Assembly (NCBI GenBank): GCA_035772735.1
Contig: JASDFA010000019.1
Coordinates: 74,562,001-74,626,000, forward strand
Direction of reading: 5' to 3'
Origin: Datura wrightii
Taxonomy: Eukaryota; Streptophyta; Magnoliopsida; Solanales; Solanaceae
DNA: 64,000 bases
The notes under the pieces are model-generated. The model worked only from the letters and a program-made list of their open reading frames with translations, was not told the DNA's origin and did no database searches. Below are positions 33,766 to 44,752 of the stretch, piece by piece (within the stretch, counting starts at the first letter, position 1; every line of letters starts with the position of its first letter). Both the position numbers and the translations under genes were made by a program.

Positions 33766-35494
33766 TCAGGGAGTTACACCTCCCAAACTTTGTTTTTAAT
33801 TGCAGATATGCGAACATTGGGGACAGTGTTCCGACTAAGTGTGCGGTGGGAGTAGTTAGGTGCTGGTGTAGTAAGGCTGTGCTGTGCTTGTGCTTCTGTG
33901 GCTGTTTAATGTGTGGCATTGTGTTTCGTGTTATGTTGTTGATGATTTTGTGTGTTGGTGCTGGTGATGTAATAAATTGTTAAGGAGTTATTTGTGTAAG
34001 TTATTTGCTATTTTTATTTTTTTATTTTTTTCTATTTTTTTGATTTGGGTTTCTCGGTTTTTGTTTTTGGTGCTTTTTTCGAGAATAGTCCCTTTGAACC
34101 GAAGTCTCAGAAAGATACTGTTCCCTATAATGGATGGATGACGACCGTCTTAAGGGAAATGTAGTCAGTCGATTTAGATTTTTTTGAGTAGATAGCTAAT
34201 TAATGGTTCAACATTATTGTTATGTGCTATATTGTAAGATTCAAGTGTGATTAGGATGGAAGCATGAAAGTGTTGTAAACATGTTGAGACACCTAGGCTC
34301 TAGAATTCGACTCGATGTGATTAAAGCTTAATTTTGAATTCTTGTAATTAACTGAGTTAAGAGTCTGTGAATATGTCTTAAATTGATCATGTGCAATGAG
34401 TGTGAGTTTTTCTAATATTCCATGCTACTGTGAAGTGTCTAGAACTTTCCTGGTGTGTATATAAAACTAAATGAAGGATGTGGATGGTAGGAAAGGATGT
34501 AGGCGTTTCGTTGAATGAACCTGAATTTTATTCCTCATTTTACCTGCCTTGAATATTGAATCCTAGTTATCCCCATTGAGCCTTAAGCCTATTCTTTCAT
34601 AGATATAACATAAGCTTAATCCTTTTCTTTCATTAGCCTTGAATTTGATCCAAAACTCCTAAGCGCTTAAGTGAAAAATTCCAAAGAGTGAAGGAGTGAG
34701 AAGCGTGAAACAGAAGGAAGAGTGGAAGTTGTGAAAGTTGAGAAAAGGAAAAAGGTGCACTTGGTGAAAATGATTGATTATTAGTAGGGAGTAAGGAAAT
34801 AAATGAAGGAAAGAAATTTTTTTTTGTTTAAGTACTCTGGACTAATAAGCTTAGTGTGCTTATAAAAAAGGGGAACAAGAAGAGAATATTCAAGAGTGAG
34901 AAGAGTGAGGAGGAAGTATAGAGGAGATGTATTTAATGAATGTGGATATATTAAAAGCGCTTGGGGGAAGATAGTCACTATTACTGGCCAGAATAGTACC
35001 TACCCATGCCACAGCTTACATTACAACCCATTAAGTCCTACTTGATCTTACGTTCATACATCCTTAAATTAGTAGAGTAAAACACTAAGGACAAGCTTAT
35101 GGTTCACTACATGATGCATGTGAATTCTTTGAGAGAGTGAGTGTAATTTTATTCATATGCCCATACCTTTTGTGATTTGAAATTCTTTTGAACTAAAAAT
35201 GGGGTAACTCTTGTGTGTTGTGAGGGCACATGTTTAATGAGAGATAACATTCATGTGAATTTCTTGATCGGTTGATTTGCATGAGTTTGCTAAGATTGAG
35301 AGTCGATTCTTGAGGTTAGGAAGTCTTAACATAGTTGTAATTCATTTCAATGATTAAATCATGCATGCCCTATTTTTAACTTGCTATTTTAAATAATCCT
35401 TATAGCCGTAGATTGAATGGTCTTGCCACATTAGCTATGCGTGAGTCTTCAATTACATGAGATGTGAAAAGATTGTTCGAGGAAGAACAAGGTT
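33766..35494 (+). other. 3' internal untranslated region of element A
   Basis: 1.7 kb without a supportable ORF. It begins with a T-rich tract (about 34010-34040), has a block near 34080-34160 that is the complement of E at about 9060-9110, and holds the palindrome at 34977-34997. Order and content match E, I and F, so it is a conserved non-coding part of these elements. Confidence 0.65.
34977..34997 (+). other. Palindrome in A matching element E
   Basis: Arms ACTATT and AATAGT flank CTGGCCAG. Flanking GGGGAAGATAGT and GTACCTACCC are also kept in E. Confidence 0.55.
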
Positions 35495-35510
35495 TTAAGT
35501 GTTGGGTAGG
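35495..35510 (+). promoter_or_regulatory. Polypurine tract region of element A
   Basis: TTAAGTGTTGGGTAGG lies immediately before the 3' LTR. It is a degraded form of the E tract (AAATGTGGGGTAG). Confidence 0.55.
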
Positions 35511-37011
35511 TGATCTTGGGCAGAATTGCATGCCCAAGTGATAATTTATTACTTAATTTTGACTTGTTTATCTACTTCTATGTGTGCATTCTCATGTAAT
35601 TTGTATGTAAATGTGGATTTATACTAACCAACATGATTAGCTATTGTTTTTGCAGTTTAAAATGAATTTTGGAAACTAATCTACAAGTTGGTGAAGTGGA
35701 GGAATGGTCTCGAAAGCAAAACTCGAAAGTCGGCAAGAAAATACTAAAAACTTGATGCTCCACGATAGAGGCCGTGTCATGCTACCATCGCGGAGGAATT
35801 CCGCCTAGAGTGAAATTTGAGCTGAATTCCAATGAAGGTGCACGATGGCACCGTGTCACGGAGCCTATGCTCCGCGGTCACTTCAGTGACACGGTGGGAA
35901 GACTTTGTTGCACACCCGGATTCCAGTGAAGGTGCGCGACACGTCCGTGGCACGGAGCTGAGGCTCCGCGATAGCTTCCGTGCCACGCTGAGGCTAAGAT
36001 CTGCACATCCAAGTTCCAGTGAAGCTCCACGACAGGGCTGTGGCACGGAGCTGATGCTCCGCGATACCCTTCGTGCCACATTGCCAGTTTATTCTAGGAA
36101 ATTTCTCACTTGTATAAATAGCACACTTAGGTTTTATTTTAAGTTATCTGACATTTCATGCTAGAACGTGGGTATCAAGCAGTTGAGCTGAAGAAGTTCT
36201 AGAGTCAATTTTCTTCCTTTTTCTCTTAAATTTCAATTGCTTGTATGATTTCTACTTGTTTTAAGATGTTTAATCATCAAATGAGTGGCTAATTCACCTT
36301 TGGCTGAGGTTGAGGATGATTGCAGTAGTATGTAATTGATGTTATTTTAGTTTTTATCTTCTCTACAACAGTTGTTCTACTAATTCTTGTTTTCACTACA
36401 TTAATGCTTGGCCATTGTTAATGTACATCCTAGATTCCAGTTTTATTTCCGAAAGGAAGATTAATTGGATAGATGTGAATTGGTAGAATATGTTCTTGTC
36501 TTGGTTGAGAAATTAAGAGAAGATTAACGTTCAGAATAGAGATATATCTATAATGTCATATTCGGTAATCTATGAAATTTGTTGTGTACTAGAATATGAG
36601 GTTTTTGCATCACAGAAATGTGTAATGTAAGTCTCATTATTCTTTAATTGGAGAGGAGTTCGAAAGACCCAATCCATCAGTTAATAATTCCTGACTAACA
36701 ACCGAAGAGAAGTGTTGACTGTAATTTAATCAATAAATTACATATCTGCATGTTTTGCCTTAATCTCAGCTTGTTCGTGTTATTGTTCAGATTATTAATT
36801 TACAATTTTTACTTAAGGTTACAGTAACTATTATTCTTGAAAAATCACCATTTGTTTTGGTTCTCTACTTGTATAAAGAAGTGCGTATACTAAACACTTA
36901 GGAAAAATTACTGCCATGTTACAGTCCCTGTGGGTTCGATACCTGGCTTGAAATAAAGCCACTTTATTACTTGTACGACCACGTGCACTTGCGTGCGATT
37001 GGGAGTGAACA
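35511..37011 (+). repeat. 3' LTR of element A (1,501 bp)
   Basis: It matches the 5' LTR throughout, including the triple dyad block (35755-36085) and TATAAATA (36113-36120). It is followed by the duplication TTCAT at 37012-37016. Confidence 0.92.
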
Positions 37012-37016
37012 TTCAT

Positions 37017-38016
37017 CAATGGGCTTTTAATTCATAAAGCTAGAAACATGATTTTTAGTTGAAAATATTGTAAAACTTGCCCATGCTTCATAATTCAATG
37101 GTAGAAACATGTTTAAATTATACCCATGTAAAGAATTAGGAAGTTCATGCATTGGGCTAAAACCCCATAGTCTAGACATAAAACATTCATGATTTAGAGA
37201 GGGATTGGGCATGGGTGTGAAAGAATTTACCCATTCATAACCCTACATACCTGTTGGTAGCTGATTCATACACTTCTTTAGATGCCCAATAGGAATTTGA
37301 GGGGAAATTGAAGAACACTAGCTTGATCACCCTCTCTAACCTTTCTACCTTGCATGCATGAACGAATAAGGCCCAAAATGAACTTAACCCTTTAAAAGTC
37401 ATCATTCATAACTCAAAATGACGTAGTCTGGGCCTTAGGAACTTAGGAATTACAAAATAGCCCTTACTAAAAATGCAGAAAATAACTACTAGGTAGTCCC
37501 AATGAGAGACCTAACGATACGTCCCCTCTGATAATGACTCGTGGTTTGATCCGTGAAGTACACTGCTTAATAGGTCTCCTGGGCTCATCACGGATGACTT
37601 AACGACTCGTTCCAGGTGACCACGACTCATGGTCACCATCCGTGATATACATTGCCTTAGCCTCAGATATATTTTTCCCTTCTTGGTCACGACTCACCCC
37701 ACAAATTGTGGGGACTGACCACGACTCGTGGGGTCCTCCTGTCCAATGCACTGCCTCTTTTCCTTCTCTTTTCTTACTCACCCACCCCACGACTGATCTA
37801 ACAACTCGTGGGGCCTTACCACGAGTCGTGGTCATGCCCGTGGGGTCTCATTTCTCAAGTTTCAAGTTTATCACTTCGCCTCCCCATGAGTCACATCATG
37901 ACTCATGGGCTCCTCTCACGGGTAACCTCATGACCCGTCTTGCTGCCTGGTGCCAGATTTCAACTTTTCTCCTTTTAAACTCCTGGGTCTGATCTTTGGG
38001 CTTCCGAGGTATAACA
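37017..38016 (-). repeat. C 5' LTR, proximal (U3) segment
   Basis: On the minus strand it starts TGTTATACCTCGG at 38016 and runs to the A insertion. It includes a word block at about 37500-37930 made of variants of CACGACTCGTGG and CATGACCCGT. The D LTR has the same words at 55500-55700 and 57175-57465. The short ORFs here are products of these repeats. Confidence 0.8.
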
Positions 38017-38401
38017 ATAAGACATCTAATTGGTTGAGAAACTTAAGATGTCACCTAATCCGCAACTAATCATACTGTTTAGTAAAGATAGGAGCAATTA
38101 ACAATTCCAACTCATTGGAGACCTTATAAATATCACACCCCTAGTAGTCTCTCCATTGGTCTTTTCTATACTTTGCCCCTGTTTTTAGTATGCAAATCCA
38201 TATTTTATTTTATAACTCATGATTCTAATTTTCTTTTATTTATCTTGCAATATTGGGGTGAATTAGTTCAATTTAATAGACGGCTATTGTGTAATCAGCT
38301 GACATTCCTTATGGGGTTCGACCTCGACACCCGTCAGGTTATTTGTTTTGAAAGACGACTGTTTACGCTCTATAATGAAAAGTGTAGTTTGGAAGTTATC
38401 A
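38017..38401 (+). repeat. B 3' LTR remnant
   Basis: It matches 16027-16413 of the 5' LTR (both begin ATAAGACATCTAATTGG) and ends GGAAGTTATCA. It contains the U5 block CTTATGGGGTTCGACC at about 38308. The first 1.1 kb of the LTR is gone. Confidence 0.82.
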
Positions 38402-40800
38402 ATCCTCAGAACCTGAAAGTCATTGTACATGAAGACATCTACCTAATATTGTCTAAAAGGAGTAATTAAGAAAGTTCAAAACAAAATAATGTCTGGAAAA
38501 GAAAGACATCTTTAGCGGTGAAATCATAACAGCACATCCTAGTTCGCTCACCTTCAACTAGTTGCCGCTGCTCTAGAGGTGGGTTTGAGATGAACTCCCT
38601 GGATTGAGGTCTGTACTCAAAAAAGAAGTGCAGGAGTAGCACCAGTACAAAAAAAGTACTGGTAGGCATCATCGACCTACCTTAAATAATAACACATATA
38701 AAGTAAAACAACAACATGCAATTATCCCAAAACACAATTTTAGTAAAAAGTACTCATTCAAGAAATCAATATGTGTGGGGTGTTTGGCCGGCCTACTCAC
38801 TGGATTGGGCCTTGCTGTAGCGGTCAAGTCTCACCGCGGCGGTATAGGTACTGCTGTAGCAATACTGCCTTGGCAATAGCTCGACTTCGCTGCACATATA
38901 TAGTTCCTTTTTTACTCTTGTTCAACCTTCTACTCATCAGAACCATACAAGCTACTCACAACTGTCAATACAACAATCAATATACAGTACCTACCTGAGA
39001 TATACAAGGGACTACTCACAATAGATTTCACAACTCATCACGAATTCTTATGTGATCTTACAATTAATGTCAAATCATCATAAACACATCGACATTGCTA
39101 AAACATAGAATACATAAGCAAGAAATTTAGTTCATTCAAGTTCTCACATTCGCGAACCAATCTTGTTTCTTTACACTCAATCAAATATCATAACAAGTGG
39201 TGATATGCTGGATACACGCCCCCATCACATCACCATAAACACTCAAAAACTTATCATCATTGTACACGCATGCCAGAGGGTCTTATTTCTACCCTTCCAT
39301 TCATGACTTGCAGGGGACTCTAGAAATTCATGTATTGTACCGGCGTGGTACCCACTCCCACTCATCTTCTCATCCGGATTCTCCCCTCGGACACGAGCCA
39401 CTCAATCATAATCGCTCGCCCAGATGCTCCCCTCGGGCACGAGCCACTCAACTATAATTGCTCGCCCGGATGCTCCCTCGGGCACGAGCCACTCATTCAG
39501 GACAAAATACATTATTCACTTTTATTCACATATCTCAGTAGTTTACCATTAAGTCAACTTATTTAACCCTTGAGAGGCCTCATCTTACCTCCCTCAACTT
39601 GAATATTCAAACAATTCATAGCACTTCTAGACAATATGAAAGAACATGAACAACCTCTCAAACATTCAATTCCACATTACATAAGTAATGACATCATATC
39701 AGATTCATTCAATAATGGATTCAACAAGGTAATTAATACAACAAATAAATATCCAGGGACCAATACAACACATTATCGTTCCATACATATACATGCCATT
39801 ATATAAAGTTTAATTCCTTCTAAATCATAACCTACCACGATTAGAGGATTAGGATATCAATTACTCCACTGGAGCCTTGCCTTTTCTCAGCGCCTCGGAA
39901 CGTTCGAAATCTACAACAACAAATTCAGAGTTATCTATTATGTACTCTTCAAATAAGGGTCTAGGAAACTTAAGCCCCCCAATTCTACTAAGTGATATGG
40001 TCCCCTCTCATTACCTACTAAAGAACCCATTCTGTCTTATTGACATAGTAATCATTACTAACACGATTTATGGAGTTCACATTCCTCATCCACTTATTAG
40101 GACTTTACTAGGGCTAATAGCACTACTTATAGAATTTTGGGTCTCCCTTACTCTACCCTTATGACCAAGCATTCACAATCCCTAAAAATAATGCTCATTA
40201 CTCCCTTCTAGACGTAGGAATCAACACCTTCTAGTTCTCATTAAGTAGCCTTAGTTTCACCATTCTATCGCTGTTCAACTAGAATTTTCACCATTAGAAG
40301 TCTACCTTTCAATTTTATGAGGCTAGGGAGTCAAAAGTATAGAGAATAGACTGAAATCCTTACCTTGGGGAAGGAAAATTTCTTTGCTCTTGGAAAATCG
40401 CTCTGAGTTTCTTAACAGGTCGTGCTTTAAATAATGGGGTAAACCCTATGAAATTCCACTTAAAATCCACTTACTAATTCCCATCGTCCGCTGCAGCGGT
40501 TACATTTTTGCTATAGTAAGCCCGCTATAACGCTCAAGACACCGCCATAACGGATTCAACGGTAATCAACTTAGTCCATTACGGCAGGCCTTTGACCGTG
40601 GTAATGGTCTCGCAGAAGTATTTATTCCTACGCTGCAGTGGTCTCCCGTAACCAGTAGCTATCGTTTCTTGCACACAAACCATTTCTTAACCTTAAGTTT
40701 TAACTAACACTCACCAACACCTTCCCACCAACAACTTAGGCCAAAGAGGGTGTTCCAGACTTATTTCCCCTCCCCCTGTAATGATGAATAGGTCATTACA
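38402..40800 (-). repeat. H 3' LTR, main segment
   Basis: On the minus strand it starts TGTAATGACC at 40800 and runs to the B insertion. It includes a word block (about 40490-40650) with CCGCTGCAGCGG and CCGCTATAACG variants, a related patch at about 38790-38890, and a 46-bp tandem repeat at 39369-39502. No coding sequence is supported. Confidence 0.7.
39369..39502. repeat. 46-bp tandem repeat, three copies, in the H LTR
   Basis: Three units start at about 39369, 39414 and 39460. Each holds CTCGGGCACGAGCCACTCA with one or two changes, and each is capable of a CTCG...CGAG stem. Confidence 0.75.
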
Positions 40801-40849
40801 TTAGATACCAATTAAAATACCGTTCGTCACCGAACATACTATAAAAGCG

Positions 40850-42420
40850 AGAAAATAGATATACCAGATTCTATAAACAATTGGGGGTATCTATCCCGCA
40901 TGTCGGCCTTGGTCTCTCCCAAGTTTCTTCCTTTATAGGACATTTCTTCCACTAAACCTTCACCGTTGCTATCTCTTTTGACCTCATCTTGCGAACCTCC
41001 CTATCTAATATAGCTACCGGCTCCTCCTAGGTTCTCATCAAGAAGCACTGAATCCCATTAGATTATGTAAGACCCATCCCCATTGTATTTCTTCAACATG
41101 GAGACATGAAATGTTGAATTCACTCCTGACAGCTCTGGTGGCAAAGCTAACTCATAAGATACCTCCCCCATACGCCAAAGAATCTCGAATGACCCAATGT
41201 ATATTGGGCATAGCTTGCCCCGCTTTCCAAACCTCATCACTCCCTTCATGGGGGAAACCTTGAGCAATACTTGCTCTTCCACCATGAACTCCGTATATCT
41301 TACCTTTTTTTCTGCATATTGTTTCTTCTTGCTTTGAGTTGCCACCAGTTGCTCCTGAATCACCCTAACCTTCTCCAAGGACTCTTTGAGAAAGTCGATA
41401 CCCCAAGGTCTCACCTCAAATGCATCAAACCAATTGATGGGAGACTTGTATCTCCTCTCATATAGGGCTTTGATGATGCCATGCCAATGCTCAAGTAATA
41501 ATTGTTATTGTAAGAAAATTTTTCCAAAGGTAAAAACTTATCCCAATGGCCACCAAAATCAATCACACAGGCCTAAAGCACGTCTATTAACACCTGAATT
41601 GTCTTTTTCGACTGCACATCTGTCTGCGGGTGGAAGGCTATGCTTAAGTACAATCTAGTACCTAGTTTAGCTAAAAGGTCCTCTAAAAGTGGGAGGTTAA
41701 CTATGTATCCCTATCTGAGATGATCAAAATTGGCACCCCATGTAACCAAATCACCTATTTCACATACAGTTTTGCTAGTCTCTCAACATTGTAAGTCACT
41801 TGAATAGGTAAGAAGTGGGCATACTTAGTCAGTCTATCAACAATGACCCAAATGGAGTCAAACTACCCCAATGTCTTTAGAAGGCCAACCACGAAGTCAT
41901 CGCTATGCGCTCCCACTTCCACTCTGGGATAGGTATCTTCTGGAGCACTCCCCCGGGCTTCTAATGCTCATATTTCACTTGCTGACAGTTTAGGCACTGG
42001 GTGACATGCTCGATGATGTCCCTCTTTATACTGCCCCACCAATAATGTTGCTCCAGGTTATGATACATTTTAGTAACCCTAGTATAGATAGAGTACCTCG
42101 AGTGGGAGCTTTTGACAGGATAGTTTTAATCAGCTCATCAACCTAGGGAACACATACACACCCCCTTATTCTCAGAGTCCCTTCATCATCTATTATTGCC
42201 TCCTTAGCCTCTCCTCATAAAACCTGGTGCCGAATCTTACTCAGCTTGCATCTTCAAACTGCCTGAATTTTGCCTCCTCTAGCAAGGATGGCTTAGCCTC
42301 TATACTGGCTAATATCCCACACATCTCTGCCAATGTAAGTCTCACTAGGCTATTTGCTAGTGTCTGAACTTCTCTAGAAATCAGGCGTCGGGTAGCTTCC
42401 AAGCAAGCAAGACTTCCCAT
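40850..42420 (-). pseudogene. Integrase and chromodomain of element H
   Basis: The zinc-binding part is at about 41960-42070 (HYWWGSIKRDI ... CLNCQQVKYE), the second catalytic Asp at about 41715 (LIISDRD), and the C-terminal part at 41058-41414 (LLKVSPMKGVMRFGKRGKLC, HVSMLKKYNGDG). The chromodomain (WDSVLLDENL ... RDRYPQLF) is readable only across stops and frame changes at about 40870-41060. Many stops occur in the core. Confidence 0.78.
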
Positions 42421-42432
42421 GATCACTACCTT

Positions 42433-43086
42433 TTAGCTCAAGGCATCTGCCACCACATTTGCCTTCCCTGGGTGATACAAAATTGTAACATCATAGTCCT
42501 TAAGTAGTTCTATCCATCTCCGCGACCTCAGATTAAGATCTTTCTGGAAGAACACATACTGCAAGCTATGATGGTCGATGAACACCTCATAACGGGCCCC
42601 ATACAAGTAATGCCTCCTGACTTCTAGGGCGAACACCACCGCGGCCAACTCCAGATCACGTGTGGAGTAGTTCTTCTCATGCACCTTCAGCTGTATCAAA
42701 GCATAAGAAATGACCCACCCTTCCCGCATTGACACAACACCCAACCCAGACCGTGAGGCATCACAATAGACTAGAAAATCTTTACCTTCTACCGGTAGTG
42801 CCAAAATAGGTGCAGTGGTTAACAAGGTGTTTAACTTCTGAAAACCCTCTTAACACTTCGTGGACCACTGGAAAGGCACATCCTTTTGGTCAACCTTGTC
42901 AACACCAAAGAAATGGCTGCAAATCCCCCCATAAATTAGCGGTAATAGTGGGTTGCCCCTATAAAACCCTGTACCTCGATCACTGTAGTAGGTCTAGCCT
43001 AGTTTTGGACCACCTCCACCTTCTGTGGATCTACCTTAATCCCCTCCTTGGAGACTACATGCCCCAGAAAAGACATCGACTCCAGC
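42433..43086 (-). pseudogene. RNase H and C-terminal RT of element H, 3' side of insertion G
   Basis: The RNase H frame 42433-42825 keeps all four acidic positions: VYCDASRSGLG, STRDLELAAVVFAL, VFIDHHSLQ and VVADALS. Upstream lies the RT thumb, with MSFLGHVVSKEGIKVDPQ near 43020-43086. Element G is inserted exactly at 43086/43087 and the RT resumes at 49585. Confidence 0.82.
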
Positions 43087-44612
43087 TGATGAGTTGTAAA
43101 TTTACCAATTCATTGCCTAGTTTTCGAGTCATTTATGTGGATTTTATGCCCTTTCTCTTAACATCTGTGTAGGTACTTCACGTGAGTAGAGAAAGAATGA
43201 AATAGAGCAAAACACATAAAGTTTGAGATGGAACTTTATGAGTTGGAATCTGAAGGAGAGGAGACAAAGATAATGAAAAATTTGAGCTCAAGAAGAGGTG
43301 CAAAGACATGCTTTAAATCGGCTAAATGCGGATCCAAAAGGGTGAAACGCGGGCGAAATGCCGAAGCTACTACCCATACCAGCTATTCAACTGGTTGTTC
43401 ATGGAATGGCATCGGCTAAAAGTGCATTGAACCACCGGTCCCCCCTGCCAGGACACTATTTTCAACCAGCTACAGTTTGGTGCTCCGCGGATTGACACCG
43501 GCTAAACGTCAGTTCTTCACAAGAGAGGCCGTCTAAGGAAGGGTAAAAGGTCTCCAAAGCATATAAAAGCCTCAAGGGAATTTGGGGAAAGTTGTACACA
43601 AGAAAGTACAGATATCTATATAACTTTCATTGTACACCATTCATTGAAGGATCTAGACTTCATCTTTTTCATAGAATTTTTGGTAGAATCTTTTCACCAT
43701 AGGATTGTAGAGTTAGAGAGTACTTTTCTTATTATTTTTATTTAACCCAAATTGGGGGAATTCCACCATTGTTGTAAGAGACTGTGAAGCAAATTTGTGA
43801 AGCTAATGTGATGAATGTGAGGGGAATCCTCTTGGTATCTTCTCTCTACCGTTAAGTATGCTTTACTAATTTGCTAGCTAGAGGTATATTCATGGTGGGT
43901 TTGTTAATTTGATTGGATTTTGATAAATTGCTCTTGGATTATTATTAAAATTGTAGATCTATTATCTTCTACTAAGTTATAATTGCCAAAATTGATGATT
44001 TGTAAACATGAGTTGTGCTTTTTTTTCTTGCTTTTGCTTGAGAGAGAAAGGTGAGAAGATAACAGTGAGGAATTGGAGTGTTTCTGTGTGGGATTAAGCT
44101 AGAGATAGTTAAAACCCACATTTTCACTCCATTGAAGGTCAAGGCTAGAAATAGCTAGCCCTTTCTCATGCTTGTATGGTTAATTACTTGAATTGGCTTT
44201 GGGGTTTGAAAGAACCCAATGCATAAACATTCTTATGGTTGTAAAACAAGAGAATGTGAATTATCCAATGCTATCTATGATAATTTTGAGTGTAAGGCAT
44301 TGAAGAAATTTCCGATTAAATTGTTCTCTCATCTATAAATGCCCCTATCCTCTCACTTGTGGTTGCTTCAATTGGAATTTCCCCCAATTAGTCTTAGTTT
44401 AGATTTAGATAGTAATTTTCCTTTAATTTTCCCCCAATTTTAATTTTCAAATGTTGAACAATTATGCATTCTAGTTTGAATTAGCTTATAACTCTTGAAT
44501 TATCGACTCAATTCTCTGTGGGATTAACCCCGACATCCATCGGAATATTTGTTTTGATACAACGACCATTTTCACTCTTTCGTAAAAGAGGAGTTTAATT
44601 TGGACATTATCA
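43087..44612 (+). repeat. 5' LTR of element G (1,526 bp)
   Basis: It starts TGATGAGTTG and ends GGACATTATCA. TATAAAAG is at 43562-43569 with a word block upstream (about 43310-43530; CACCGGCTAAACG, ATCGGCTAAA). The U5 block CTCTGTGGGATTAACCCC is at about 44513. Confidence 0.87.
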
Positions 44613-44616
44613 AAAA

Positions 44617-44635
44617 TGGCATTGTTGTCGGGAAA
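44617..44635 (+). promoter_or_regulatory. Primer binding site of element G
   Basis: TGGCATTGTTGTCGGGAAA lies four bases after the LTR. It is a transition-degraded tRNA-Asp type site, in the same position as in element B. Confidence 0.65.
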
Positions 44636-44752
44636 CTGAGCTATGATAAGACATTAGTTATTTATTGATTCGTATAAGTTTTGCATTTTTATTTTACATT
44701 TTGTTTTGATTTTATTTTTATTTTTATTTTGTTTTTGTTTGTTTGTAGTTGA

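Larger units (their letters stand above)
24291..37011 (+). mobile_element. Element A: complete Athila-type LTR retrotransposon, 12.7 kb
   Basis: Two LTRs of 1,505 bp (24291-25795) and 1,501 bp (35511-37011) start TGATCTTGGGC and end GTGAACA. They are flanked by the perfect direct repeat TTCAT (24286-24290 and 37012-37016), so this is one insertion event. Inside are a tRNA-Asp-like primer site, gag, protease, RT, RNase H, integrase, two hairpins, an internal GC word block, a third ORF in the env position, a 1.7 kb untranslated region and a polypurine tract. In about 300 hand-aligned LTR bases there are roughly 9 differences, so A is younger than E or G. Coding parts carry several stops and frame changes. 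Confidence 0.93.
17751..38016 (-). mobile_element. Element C: Tekay-type chromovirus, minus strand, interrupted by A and truncated at its 3' LTR
   Basis: High to low coordinate: a 5' LTR split by A (37017-38016 plus 22964-24290, together about 2,327 bp), an initiator-Met-like primer site (22948-22962), gag, protease, RT, RNase H, integrase, chromodomain, polypurine tract (17842-17855) and only about 90 bases of the 3' LTR. It was inserted into B's 3' LTR at 38016/38017. It is closely related to element D (+) by proteins, primer site and LTR words. Confidence 0.82.
14931..38401 (+). mobile_element. Element B: Tat/Athila-like LTR retrotransposon, internally deleted and interrupted by C
   Basis: It comprises a 5' LTR (14931-16413), primer site, gag (16539-17744), and the last 385 bases of a 3' LTR (38017-38401). 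The flanks ATCCC (14926-14930) and ATCCT (38402-38406) look like a 5-bp target duplication with one substitution. Pol and the first part of the 3' LTR are missing: gag breaks at about 17744-17751 directly into the tip of element C's 3' LTR. The most economical reading is that C inserted into B's 3' LTR and a later deletion removed the sequence between. Confidence 0.7.

Noticed and set aside
33762..33983. Small Cys-rich ORF downstream of the third ORF of A
   Set aside because: The Cys/Val/Gly-rich reading is a T/G-rich low-complexity artefact in a non-coding region shared with E on the opposite strand. There is no conserved start or domain.
39369..39502. CRISPR array
   Set aside because: Units are contiguous tandem repeats without unique spacers, in a plant LTR.
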